Positions 54,244 to 63,110 of a stretch of 64,000 nucleotides of DNA are shown here, piece after piece. Origin of the DNA: Klebsiella spallanzanii (lineage in GTDB: Bacteria > Pseudomonadota > Gammaproteobacteria > Enterobacterales > Enterobacteriaceae); assembly GCF_902158555.1 (NCBI RefSeq), contig NZ_CABGGS010000023.1:1-64000 (forward strand), written 5' to 3'. The notes beneath the pieces were generated by a model that was not told where the DNA came from, searched no databases, and was given only the letters and a program-made list of their open reading frames with translations. Numbering within the stretch: the first letter of the stretch is position 1; each line of letters opens with the position of its first letter. The translations under genes and the position numbers were made by a program.

Positions 54244-57200
54244 ATGTACGGTTCGGTTAAGGTCTGGCAGGAGATAATTACATTACCTACGTGGACAACG
54301 GGGGCGGAGGATCCGAACCCTATGTTTCTGGAAAAACGTGTTTATCAAGGCTCTTCCGGCAACGTCTATCCCTATGGCGTGATTGATACGCTGACCGGCG
54401 AACGTGAAATGCGTGATTATCAGGCAATATGGATGGAGAATGATTTCATTCGTATCATGCTGTTACCGGAGCTTGGCGGCCGTATTCATCGGGCGTATGA
54501 CAAGGTCAAACAGCGTGATTTCGTTTATTACAATGAAGTCGTGAAGCCCGCCCTGGTGGGGCTCCTTGGGCCCTGGATCTCCGGCGGTATCGAGTTCAAC
54601 TGGCCGCAGCATCACCGCCCGACGACCTTTATGCCGGTTGATTTTTCGATCCAGCATGGGGAAGACGGCGTACAGACCGTATGGATGGGGGAAGCTGAAC
54701 CCATGCGCGGTTTGCAGGTCATGACCGGGTTCACTCTCTATCCTGACCGTGCGCTGATTGAAATCACCGGTAAGGTCTTTAACGGTAACGCGACGCCGCG
54801 TCATTTTCTGTGGTGGGCCAACCCGGCGGTAAAAGGTGGCGATGCCCATCAGAGCGTTTTTCCACCCGATGTCACCGCCGTATTCGATCACGGTAAACGT
54901 GATGTTTCCGCTTTCCCCATTGCCACCGGTACCTACTACAAAGTGGACTATTCTGCGGGCGTCGATATCTCCCGTTATAAGAACGTTCCGGTGCCCACTT
55001 CGTATATGGCGGAGAAATCGGACTACGACTTTGTTGGTGCTTATCACCATGATGAGCGCGGTGGGTTACTGCATGTTGCCGATCACCACGTCTCGCCGGG
55101 TAAAAAACAGTGGAGCTGGGGCTATGGTGATTTTGGCCAGGCCTGGGATCGAAATCTGACCGATGAAAATGGCCCTTACATCGAGCTGATGACCGGCGTA
55201 TTCACTGATAACCAGCCTGACTTTACCTGGCTTGCGCCTTATGAAGAGAAGGTTTTTGTCCAAAACTTCCTTCCCTACAGCGAGTTAGGGATGGTGCAAA
55301 ATGCCAATACGCAGCTGGCGCTAAAGCTGACTCGCGAGTCTGAGCAGTTGCAGATTGGCGTTTATGCCATTGCTCCGCTGGAAAATATCATTGTTGAACT
55401 TAGTGCTGAAAACCAGCCGCTGTATGAAGTTCAGCTGACGTTGAAGCCTGGCGAGAGCTGGCAGCATACGCTGCCGGAAAATGGTGCTCGGCGTTTAACC
55501 ATAAAGGTGAAAAGCGCAGAGAACAAACTGCTACTGGATTATCAGGAACATATTGCTCAGCAGACGCCGTTGCCCGAGCCGGCTTCAGCGCCAGCAATGC
55601 CGGAAGAGCTCCGTAATGGCGATGAACTCTATTTTATCGGCCAGCATCTTGAACAATACAACCACGCAAGCCGCTATGCCGCTGACTACTATCGTCGGGC
55701 GATAGCCCTTGACCCGCAAGACTATCGCAACAACGTCGCTTTGGGTTCCCTGGCGTTTAATAGTGCAGACTGGACATTGGCGGAGCAATGTTCCCGTGCC
55801 GCGCTACTTCGTGCCCATCGTCTGAATAAAAATCCGCGCGATGGCGAAGCCAGTATGCTACTTGCCAGCGCGCTGGAAAGGCAGGGCGATGAAGCTGGCG
55901 CATGGGATCACTATTACAAAGCTACCTGGAGCGGTAACTGCCGTGACGCCGCCTGGTGGTCGTTGGCGCGGCTGGCGATGAAGCGTGGCGATACGGTCGA
56001 CGCGCTGGAAAAAGTTAACACCAGCCTGCAATTCAACGCCAGCAATCATCTGGCTATGGGGCTGAAAGCGCTGGCGCTAGCGAAATCTGGGCAGGCTAAA
56101 GAGTCGCAGGATTATATTTTGGCTTGCCTTGAACAATACCCATTGAGCTATCCGCTGCACTGCGCGCGCTGGATGATTGATCCCAGCGACGAAGCGCGAG
56201 AGAACCTGCTGCGGGCAACGGGGCGCAGAGGGATTAACGGCAGCCTGCTGGCGGGCTGGCTGCTCTCTATCGGACAGAAGCAGGTGGCGAAAGAGGTCCT
56301 TGAGATTCTTGATTGCCAGGAAGCGCTGCCGATGCTGTGGCGCGCCTCGTTAAGTGATGAGGTGAATAAACGGCAACAGTTTATTGTCGAGGCCGAACGC
56401 TGCCATACGCGAAAAGTTCGTTTCCCCAACACACTTGATGAAGTCCAGATGCTGCAAACCCTGAGAGACAGCGCTTTCGCTCGCTATTTGCTCGGTTGTT
56501 TCTGGTACAGCAAACGTCGTTATGAAGACGCGGTAAGCTGCTGGCGCGAGACGCTGGAAAAATCTCCCGACTATGCGCCCGCTCATCGTCTACTGGGGGT
56601 TTACGTATGGAACAAACAACATGATGCGGCGCAAGCGCTGGCTTATCTGCAGCGAGCCGTAGAGCTTGAACCCGAAAACCCGCGGTTCCTCTTTGAGCTG
56701 GATTTTCTGAAAAAATTACTGGGTACGCCGGTAAATCAACGTCTGGAGATGCTGGCAGCGCGCAAAGCGGTGGTACTGAAGCGGGACGACCTTACCGCTG
56801 AGCTGTTGAGTCTGTGGAACGCTGCCGGACATTATGCCGATGCTGCCTCTATTCTCAGCTCGCGCGTATTTCACCCCTGGGAAGGGGGGGAAGGGAAAAT
56901 TACCGGCCAATATTTGCTTAATCAGTTGCATCGGGTTTTGCAGTTTATCGAGCGCAAGGCGTTCCCGCAGGCCACGCAATGTCTGAAAGATGCATTGCGC
57001 TATCCCGATAACCTGGGGGAGGGGAGACTGCCGGGGCAGACTGACAACGACATTTGGTATTTGCTGGGCTATTGCGCGGAACAGTCTGGGGATGCGCAGC
57101 AGGCAGCGAAATATTACCAGCTTGCCCAACAAGGGGGCTCAACGCTGGATGCCGGGCGTTACTACAACGATCAGCCCGCTGATTACCTTTTCTGGCAGGG

Positions 57201-57519
57201 TATCGCGTTACGTAAGAGCGGTAACCCGGCGCAGGCCGAGCAGCACTTCCAGAGTTTTATCACCTGGGCCGGGCAGCATCGGAATGACGTTCCGCAAGCC
57301 GATTTCTTTGCCGTCTCTCTGCCGGATCTTGTGGTTCTTGATGTCGCAGCGCAGCCGCAACATCAGCAGCACTGCTTGTTTATTGAAGCGCTGGGCTATT
57401 TGGGGCTGGGTAACTTATCTGCCAGCCAACAGGCGATGCAGCAGCTTCTGCAAATGAACCCGGCTCATGATAAGGCGCATCTGATTCACCATGCTCTGCA
57501 AAGTGGCATTTTTTCCTGA
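54244..57519 (+). CDS. DUF5107 domain and tetratricopeptide-repeat protein
   Basis: 1,091-residue protein without signal peptide, so probably cytoplasmic. The N-terminal ~370 residues are a DUF5107 domain: IRIMLLPELGGRIHRAYDK recalls aldose-epimerase folds, and GPWISGGIEFNWPQHHRP and WWANPAV are rich in potentially catalytic residues. A linker precedes about 600 residues of TPR-like helices (GDELYFIGQHLEQYN...RYAADYYRRAIALDPQDY, YEDAVSCWRETLEKSPDYAPAHRLLG). GTGGAGG (54233-54239) selects this ATG. It is first in an operon with a sugar transporter and a mutarotase. No activity is known to me; sugar processing is inferred. Confidence 0.85.
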   Translation: MYGSVKVWQEIITLPTWTTGAEDPNPMFLEKRVYQGSSGNVYPYGVIDTLTGEREMRDYQAIWMENDFIRIMLLPELGGRIHRAYDKVKQRDFVYYNEVVKPALVGLLGPWISGGIEFNWPQHHRPTTFMPVDFSIQHGEDGVQTVWMGEAEPMRGLQVMTGFTLYPDRALIEITGKVFNGNATPRHFLWWANPAVKGGDAHQSVFPPDVTAVFDHGKRDVSAFPIATGTYYKVDYSAGVDISRYKNVPVPTSYMAEKSDYDFVGAYHHDERGGLLHVADHHVSPGKKQWSWGYGDFGQAWDRNLTDENGPYIELMTGVFTDNQPDFTWLAPYEEKVFVQNFLPYSELGMVQNANTQLALKLTRESEQLQIGVYAIAPLENIIVELSAENQPLYEVQLTLKPGESWQHTLPENGARRLTIKVKSAENKLLLDYQEHIAQQTPLPEPASAPAMPEELRNGDELYFIGQHLEQYNHASRYAADYYRRAIALDPQDYRNNVALGSLAFNSADWTLAEQCSRAALLRAHRLNKNPRDGEASMLLASALERQGDEAGAWDHYYKATWSGNCRDAAWWSLARLAMKRGDTVDALEKVNTSLQFNASNHLAMGLKALALAKSGQAKESQDYILACLEQYPLSYPLHCARWMIDPSDEARENLLRATGRRGINGSLLAGWLLSIGQKQVAKEVLEILDCQEALPMLWRASLSDEVNKRQQFIVEAERCHTRKVRFPNTLDEVQMLQTLRDSAFARYLLGCFWYSKRRYEDAVSCWRETLEKSPDYAPAHRLLGVYVWNKQHDAAQALAYLQRAVELEPENPRFLFELDFLKKLLGTPVNQRLEMLAARKAVVLKRDDLTAELLSLWNAAGHYADAASILSSRVFHPWEGGEGKITGQYLLNQLHRVLQFIERKAFPQATQCLKDALRYPDNLGEGRLPGQTDNDIWYLLGYCAEQSGDAQQAAKYYQLAQQGGSTLDAGRYYNDQPADYLFWQGIALRKSGNPAQAEQHFQSFITWAGQHRNDVPQADFFAVSLPDLVVLDVAAQPQHQQHCLFIEALGYLGLGNLSASQQAMQQLLQMNPAHDKAHLIHHALQSGIFS

Positions 57520-57529
57520 ACCTCAAATG

Positions 57530-57546
57530 GGCGGGTTTGACCCGCC
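57530..57546 (+). repeat. intercistronic hairpin
   Basis: GGCGGG-TTTGA-CCCGCC stem-loop between the DUF5107 gene and the transporter gene. No T tract follows. It may tune mRNA stability or relative expression within the operon. Confidence 0.6.
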
Positions 57547-57589
57547 TGAACCCTACTGTTCCCTGCGTTTCCCTTATAGAGGAATCCTT

Positions 57590-59026
57590 ATGAATAACGC
57601 GCAGACACATCTGAAAATGGGCTACGTCTGGACTATCTGTCTGGTCGCCGCCTGCGGTGGTTTATTGTTTGGCTATGACTGGGTCGTGATTGGCGGCGCT
57701 AAGCCATTTTATGAAGCCTGGTTTTCAATTACTGACCCGGCGCAGTCCGGTTGGGCAATGAGTTCGGCTTTGGTTGGCTGTGTTTTTGGGGCGTTAATAT
57801 CAGGATGGTGTGCCGATAAATTAGGGCGCAAGCTGCCATTGATTCTTTCCGCCGTGCTGTTCAGCGCTTCGGCGTGGGGGACGGCGGTTGCCAGTAATTT
57901 TGATATGTTTGTGGTTTATCGTATTGTCGGCGGCATCGGTATTGGTCTGGCATCTGCTCTTAGCCCGCTTTACATTGCCGAAGTTAGCCCGGCAGAAAAA
58001 AGAGGGCGCTTTGTTGCGGTAAACCAGCTCACTATCGTGATTGGCGTGCTGGCCGCTCAGCTTATCAACTTGATGATTGCTGAGCCAGTCGCAACGGGCG
58101 CGACGCAGCAGATGATTGTGGAAACCTGGAACGGGCAGACGGGCTGGCGCTGGATGTTCGGTGCAGAACTGGTTCCGGCGCTAGCGTTTTTGGTACTGAT
58201 GTTTTTTGTTCCCGAGTCGCCGCGCTGGCTGATGAAAGTGGGTAAACATGATCGTGCTCGTGCTGCTCTGGAGCGTATTGGCTCTGCTGATTATGCCGAT
58301 AAGATATTGCATGAAATAGCGCATACGCTGGAAAAAGATAACAGTAAAGTTTCCTACAGAGCGCTGCTGGCTCCGCAGGTTAAACCGATCGTTATCATTG
58401 GTATGGTTCTGGCTGTATTCCAGCAGTGGTGCGGAATTAACGTCATCTTTAACTACGCGCAGGAGATTTTTGCCTCGGCAGGTTTCGATATTAACAGCAC
58501 GTTGAAATCGATCGTCGCGACCGGGGTAGTAAACCTGGTATTTACGATTGCTGCATTGCCGCTGGTGGATAAAATTGGTCGTCGTAAGTTAATGCTGCTT
58601 GGTGCCTCAGGGTTGACAGTCATCTATGTATTGATTGCCGGAGCCTATGCTATGGGTATCATGGGCTGGCCGGTACTGTTCCTGGTGCTGGCGGCGATTG
58701 CTATTTACGCCTTGACCCTGGCGCCGGTGACTTGGGTGCTGCTGGCGGAAATTTTCCCTAACCGCGTGCGCGGACTGGCAATGTCTTTAGGCACCCTGGC
58801 GCTGTGGATTGCCTGTTTCTTGTTAACCTACACCTTCCCGCTGCTCAATGCCGGGCTAGGCGCAGCGGGCAGCTTCCTGCTGTATGGCGTCATTTGCGCT
58901 GCCGGATACCTTTATATTCTGCGTAACGTGCCGGAAACAAAAGGTATTACCCTTGAAGCGCTGGAGGAGCAACTGGCGCAACGTCATTCGGGAAGCCAAG
59001 CGATGAAACAGGAGCCGACGCGCTAA
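57590..59026 (+). CDS. sugar-porter family MFS transporter
   Basis: 478-residue 12-helix transporter of the XylE/GalP/AraE type. Family signatures are GGLLFGYDWVVIGG in TM1, GWCADKLGRKLP (loop 2-3), RIVGGIGIGLASALSPLYIAEVSPAEKRG, PESPRWLMKVGK, QQWCGINVIFNY and PETKGITLEALEEQL. These carry hexoses or pentoses with protons. AGAGGA precedes the ATG at 57590. Its stop overlaps the mutarotase start (TAATG). The sugar is unknown; partners suggest an aldose needing anomer exchange. Confidence 0.92.
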   Translation: MNNAQTHLKMGYVWTICLVAACGGLLFGYDWVVIGGAKPFYEAWFSITDPAQSGWAMSSALVGCVFGALISGWCADKLGRKLPLILSAVLFSASAWGTAVASNFDMFVVYRIVGGIGIGLASALSPLYIAEVSPAEKRGRFVAVNQLTIVIGVLAAQLINLMIAEPVATGATQQMIVETWNGQTGWRWMFGAELVPALAFLVLMFFVPESPRWLMKVGKHDRARAALERIGSADYADKILHEIAHTLEKDNSKVSYRALLAPQVKPIVIIGMVLAVFQQWCGINVIFNYAQEIFASAGFDINSTLKSIVATGVVNLVFTIAALPLVDKIGRRKLMLLGASGLTVIYVLIAGAYAMGIMGWPVLFLVLAAIAIYALTLAPVTWVLLAEIFPNRVRGLAMSLGTLALWIACFLLTYTFPLLNAGLGAAGSFLLYGVICAAGYLYILRNVPETKGITLEALEEQLAQRHSGSQAMKQEPTR

Positions 59027-59862
59027 TGGCGGAAGAGTTAATTATGGAAAACGCGCATCTGCGGATGCGCGTCTCCCCCCTGGGCGGAAAAGTGCAAAGT
59101 TTGTTCTCGCGACAATACCAGGCTTCGGTGCTGTATGAGAACCCTGCTGGCGGCATGTTTCCCATGCTGCCGCTAGCTAATCGCGTCGCCGGAAACCGTT
59201 TTATTTTTCAGGGGCGCGAGATTCTCTTGCCTCATCACCATGCTGACGCGCATTTTTTTCTTCATGGTGACGGTTGGTTACAACGTTGGGATATCATTGA
59301 GCGAGACGGCGACTATTGCGTACTACAACTGCGTCGGCAGCATGCCTGCGGCTTCGATTACCAGGCGCAGATCCGCTACCAGCTGCTGCGCAACCAGCTA
59401 GTTGCCTCGCTGATGTTGACCCATTGTGGTGAGAAACCGATGCCCTATGGCTGCGGTTTTCATCCCTTTTTTGCCTTTGACAGGCAGAATACGGCGCAGT
59501 TTCAGGCTAGCGGTTACTGGCCTGAAGGAAAGATGCATCTTCCGCTCGACTGGCAAGGCTTCCTACCTGGTTATGCTGATTTCAGCTTGGCGCAATATGG
59601 TGAAGAGCGCTGGCTTAACGTCGGTTATTCCGGCTGGAGCGGGCGGGCTAAGGTGGTTGGTGATGTGATGAGTGTCACAATTCTTTCGCAAACTCCGTGG
59701 TTGATGCTGTTCAGAATGCAGGGTGAACCATTTCTTTGCCTCGAACCCCAAAGTCATCCGGTGAACGCTCATAACATGGACGGGCAGCCGGGGCTGCGGG
59801 TTTTAGGCATGGGAGATTCGCTGGATTTTTCGCTGAAAATAAGCGTTCAGGGCCGTGAATAG
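59026..59862 (+). CDS. aldose 1-epimerase (mutarotase) family protein
   Basis: 278 residues of the galactose-mutarotase-like beta-sandwich. Visible features are MLPLANRVAGNRF, HGDGWLQRW near residue 80 (family HG.. catalytic His), CGFHPFFAF and the C-terminal EPQSHPVNAHN. It interconverts sugar anomers in the cytoplasm. It is translationally coupled to the sugar transporter, so it probably acts on the sugar that transporter imports. An ATG at 59044 is an alternative start. Confidence 0.88.
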   Translation: MAEELIMENAHLRMRVSPLGGKVQSLFSRQYQASVLYENPAGGMFPMLPLANRVAGNRFIFQGREILLPHHHADAHFFLHGDGWLQRWDIIERDGDYCVLQLRRQHACGFDYQAQIRYQLLRNQLVASLMLTHCGEKPMPYGCGFHPFFAFDRQNTAQFQASGYWPEGKMHLPLDWQGFLPGYADFSLAQYGEERWLNVGYSGWSGRAKVVGDVMSVTILSQTPWLMLFRMQGEPFLCLEPQSHPVNAHNMDGQPGLRVLGMGDSLDFSLKISVQGRE

Positions 59863-59939
59863 CGCCATATTTGAGGGGAGGGCATCTTGCACCTTCCCCG
59901 CTTTATCGCCAGACTATCGCCTCCATTCGGGAGGGAATC

Positions 59940-61073
59940 ATGGTCTTGCACTCCACGCGCTGGCTGGCGCTTAGTTACTTCACCTACTTTTTTAGCTACG
60001 GTATCTTTCTACCTTTCTGGAGCGTCTGGCTCTCCGGGCTTGGCCTGACGCCGGAAACGATCGGCATGCTGCTCGGCGCCGGGCTGGTGGCGCGTTTTCT
60101 TGGCAGTCTGCTGATAGCGCCGCGGGTCAGCGACCCGTCCCGACTCATCTCTTCTTTGCGTATTCTGGCCCTGCTGACGCTGCTCTTCGCCCTCGCATTT
60201 TGGGTTGGTAACCAGGTTGCCTGGCTGATGGTGATTATCGTCGGCTTTAACCTCTTTTTCTCACCGCTGGTACCGTTGACCGACGCGCTGGCGAATACCT
60301 GGCAAAAGCAGATAACGATGGACTACGGGCGCGTGCGTCTGTGGGGGTCGATAGCCTTTGTCATTGGCTCCGCGCTCACTGGTAAGCTGGTCAGCCTGTA
60401 TGACTACCGGATGATTCTGGTCATGCTGAGCATCGGTATCGCCTCCATGCTGCTCGGTATGTTGCTGAAGCCATCGGTGATGCCGCAGGGGGAATCCCGC
60501 CAGCAGGAGGTCGCAGGGCTATCTGCCTGGCTCACGCTGGTTCGGCAAAGCTGGCGTTTCCTCGCCTGCGTCTGTTTGCTGCAGGGAGCGCACGCCGCCT
60601 ACTATGGCTTTAGCGCTATCTACTGGCAGGAGGCGGGCTATTCTGCCTCAGCCGTTGGCTATTTGTGGTCGCTGGGCGTAGTGGCGGAAGTGGTGATTTT
60701 CGCGCTGAGCAAAAAAGTCTTCCGCCGCTTCAGCGCGCGCGATCTGCTGCTGCTCTCCGCCGTATGCGGGGTGATTCGCTGGACGTTAATGGGCTGGACC
60801 ACGGCGCTACCGTGGCTGATCGTCGCGCAGATCCTCCACTGCGGCACCTTTACGGTTTGTCACCTGGCGGCGATGCGCTATATCGCCGCTCGTCAGGGCA
60901 GCGAAGTGATCCGCCTGCAGGCGGTCTACTCCGCCGTGGCGATGGGGGGGAGTATTGCGGTGATGACGGTATTCGCTGGTTTCCTTTATCAGCATCTGCA
61001 CCAGGGCGTCTTCTGGGTCATGGCGCTGGTGGCTTTACCGGCGCTGGTGCTGCGACCAAAAGCGGTTTCTTAG
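59940..61073 (+). CDS. hcaT: 3-phenylpropionate MFS transporter HcaT
   Basis: 377-residue 12-helix transporter, close to E. coli HcaT (379). The start MVLHSTRWLALSYFTYFFSYG, the ITMDYGRVRLWGSIAFVIGSALTGKL region and QGSEVIRLQAVYSAVAMGGSIA are conserved. GAGGG precedes the ATG. E. coli HcaT is assigned to phenylpropionate import by its neighbours; the catabolic hca genes are not seen here, so the substrate is uncertain. It overlaps the convergent csiE by 4 bp. Confidence 0.93.
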   Translation: MVLHSTRWLALSYFTYFFSYGIFLPFWSVWLSGLGLTPETIGMLLGAGLVARFLGSLLIAPRVSDPSRLISSLRILALLTLLFALAFWVGNQVAWLMVIIVGFNLFFSPLVPLTDALANTWQKQITMDYGRVRLWGSIAFVIGSALTGKLVSLYDYRMILVMLSIGIASMLLGMLLKPSVMPQGESRQQEVAGLSAWLTLVRQSWRFLACVCLLQGAHAAYYGFSAIYWQEAGYSASAVGYLWSLGVVAEVVIFALSKKVFRRFSARDLLLLSAVCGVIRWTLMGWTTALPWLIVAQILHCGTFTVCHLAAMRYIAARQGSEVIRLQAVYSAVAMGGSIAVMTVFAGFLYQHLHQGVFWVMALVALPALVLRPKAVS

Positions 61074-62347
61074 CCCTCCAGCATTTTGCAAATTTGCTGC
61101 CGCTGGTGATCGCTGAACGTCTCTTCAGCATGAAACAGCGGCGGTGAAAACAGCGGCAGCGCCGTGGTGTACGGGGTGATAATCAGCGTGACGCCCTTCG
61201 GCGCGCCTTCTTTCTGAAAAGTCCGCACGCTCAAATACTTAATATTGAGCGGTAGCAGGGTTAACTCGCGCAGCTGCTGCTCCAGCGACTGCTCAAGGTC
61301 TGAATTATCATCGGTAAGCAGAACTACCTGCTTCTCCTGTAAATCGCTTTTTTGCATTAACCACGCGCCGAAAATCACCGCGATTAACCCCACTTCCTCC
61401 TGGCTAAAACGCACCAGCCAGTCGCTTTCAAACTCTTCCAGCGCCGCCTGAGTTGTGCGCATTAAGCGCGGATAAAGTCGGCAAATCTCCTCCGGCAGCG
61501 CGTTATCGATACCAATAGCGAATACGCTGCGGTGTAACGCCTGCGAGAGATGAATATAGAGCTGATCGCTAAGCCCCTGCTCATCGCTAAACGACCGGCC
61601 CGCCAGATTCTGGAAGCGGTGAATTAACCCTGAAATCGCCAGATGCAGACGCCGGTCCTGCTGATGACCGTCGCGGATGGGGTCGGGCGTTTTCAACAGC
61701 ATAAATAGCAGGGCCAGAAATAGCGGCTCCCCTGCATGAGGCGTTGCCGCTACCCGACGCTGCCAATGGCGGACAATCTCCTCCGCGAGAGAGAACTCGG
61801 CGGCGGATTGCGCCCAACGCTGTTGTTCATGAGTAAAAAAGGGGCTTTGTCCAAGATGGTGTTGCAGCAAACAATACTGTAAATAGAGACGCAGAAAATG
61901 CACGTCGCGGCAGTCAAACTGTCGGTTCAGCGCTCGCGCACAGCGGTTGACTAGCGCATGAAGGTTGGTGTCATCATACAGCGTACGAGCGATACCCTGC
62001 TGTTTAAGCTGCGTTTTTAATGCCGGGGTAAAATGATGGCTGACAAAATGTGGGCATAAGCGTAGCCCGCGGCGCAGGCCGTGCAGCAGGCATAAACGTT
62101 GATCGAGCGCGGCGCCTTCCATCCGATAGCTGCCGTCCGCCTGTGACGCAAGGGTCAGGCGGTGATAACGCTGAATTTCGCGTCCTGTCTCCGCGATGTC
62201 TTGCCTGGCGGTATCCTCATCAACCTGAGTGAGGTTACCCAGCCACTCGGGCGTCACGGATTGCCCGGGCAGATAAAACATCAGGAGCACCTGGCTACGG
62301 CGCTGTGGACTGGAAAGCACAGATGGTGGTTCAATCACTGTCATCAT
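61070..62347 (-). CDS. csiE: stationary-phase inducible protein CsiE
   Basis: 425-residue protein, E. coli CsiE being 426. It has an N-terminal winged-helix-like region and PRD-like segments (QLYIHLSQALHRSVFAIGIDNALPEE). The EIIB-like C-terminus contains QLRELTLLPLNIKYLSVRTFQ. In E. coli, csiE expression rises in stationary phase with CRP and RpoS; the molecular role is not known to me. Two ATG codons are adjacent at the start. It is convergent with hcaT, as in E. coli. Confidence 0.93.
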   Translation of the reverse strand: MMTVIEPPSVLSSPQRRSQVLLMFYLPGQSVTPEWLGNLTQVDEDTARQDIAETGREIQRYHRLTLASQADGSYRMEGAALDQRLCLLHGLRRGLRLCPHFVSHHFTPALKTQLKQQGIARTLYDDTNLHALVNRCARALNRQFDCRDVHFLRLYLQYCLLQHHLGQSPFFTHEQQRWAQSAAEFSLAEEIVRHWQRRVAATPHAGEPLFLALLFMLLKTPDPIRDGHQQDRRLHLAISGLIHRFQNLAGRSFSDEQGLSDQLYIHLSQALHRSVFAIGIDNALPEEICRLYPRLMRTTQAALEEFESDWLVRFSQEEVGLIAVIFGAWLMQKSDLQEKQVVLLTDDNSDLEQSLEQQLRELTLLPLNIKYLSVRTFQKEGAPKGVTLIITPYTTALPLFSPPLFHAEETFSDHQRQQICKMLEG

Positions 62348-62471
62348 CCGGTTAGTTCCAGTTAGGGTTTTGGTTAAGAATAGTTAATGTATTAAGGGTG
62401 AACAGGTCACTCCCGCGTCTTTACATCAGGATTGCTGGTGAGGTTCACAGAATTTTTCACGTGAGGAACAG

Positions 62472-63110
62472 ATGAAGAGAGTGAAACAATGCGTCAGCGC
62501 GGTGTTTTTCATGTTTTTATCGCTATCTGCGGCGGCGCATCCGCACAGTTTCATCAGTTTGCAAACGGAGGCCGTGGCGGAAAATGGTCAGCTGAGCGGT
62601 TTTAAAATGCGCTGGACGATGGATGAAATTACCTCCGCCGACCTGCTCTATGATGCGGGTAACGCCAAACCCGGTAGCGAAATCTGGAAAAAACTGGCGG
62701 CGGAAGTGATGGCGAACGTGCTGGGTCAGCACTATTTCAGCGAGCTGTGGCATAACGGCCAGCGGGTAAAATTTGATAACCGGCCTGATGGCTATGGCCT
62801 TGAGCGTAGTGGTCATCAGGCGGTACTCACCTTTACCCTGCCGCTGGCGAAGCCGCAACCTCTGGCCGGGCAAACCTTCACCTTTTCCACCTACGATCCG
62901 ACCTATTATGTTGATATGTATTATGACAAAGACGCTGACTTCGCCCTGCCAGCGGCGATGAAAGCGAACTGCATGGCAAAAGTGATGACGCCGAAACCCA
63001 ACGAAAAAATGCTGTCCTATGCGCAGTCGCTGGATAAAGCGGATGCGCCGCCGGAGGATATGGAACTGGGTAACTATTTCGCGCAAAAGGTCACGCTGCA
63101 ATGTCACTAA
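62472..63110 (+). CDS. DUF1007 family periplasmic protein
   Basis: 212 residues with a signal peptide ending SAAA-H. The new N-terminus HPHSFIS can bind metal through its two His residues. The DUF1007 signature follows: MRWTMDEITSADLLYDAG, FSTYDPTYYVDMYYD and a C-terminal Cys. These proteins regularly precede NicO-type nickel/cobalt exporters and are thought to assist them, for example by handling periplasmic metal. It overlaps the exporter gene by 10 bp. GAGG lies before the ATG. Confidence 0.88.
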   Translation: MKRVKQCVSAVFFMFLSLSAAAHPHSFISLQTEAVAENGQLSGFKMRWTMDEITSADLLYDAGNAKPGSEIWKKLAAEVMANVLGQHYFSELWHNGQRVKFDNRPDGYGLERSGHQAVLTFTLPLAKPQPLAGQTFTFSTYDPTYYVDMYYDKDADFALPAAMKANCMAKVMTPKPNEKMLSYAQSLDKADAPPEDMELGNYFAQKVTLQCH

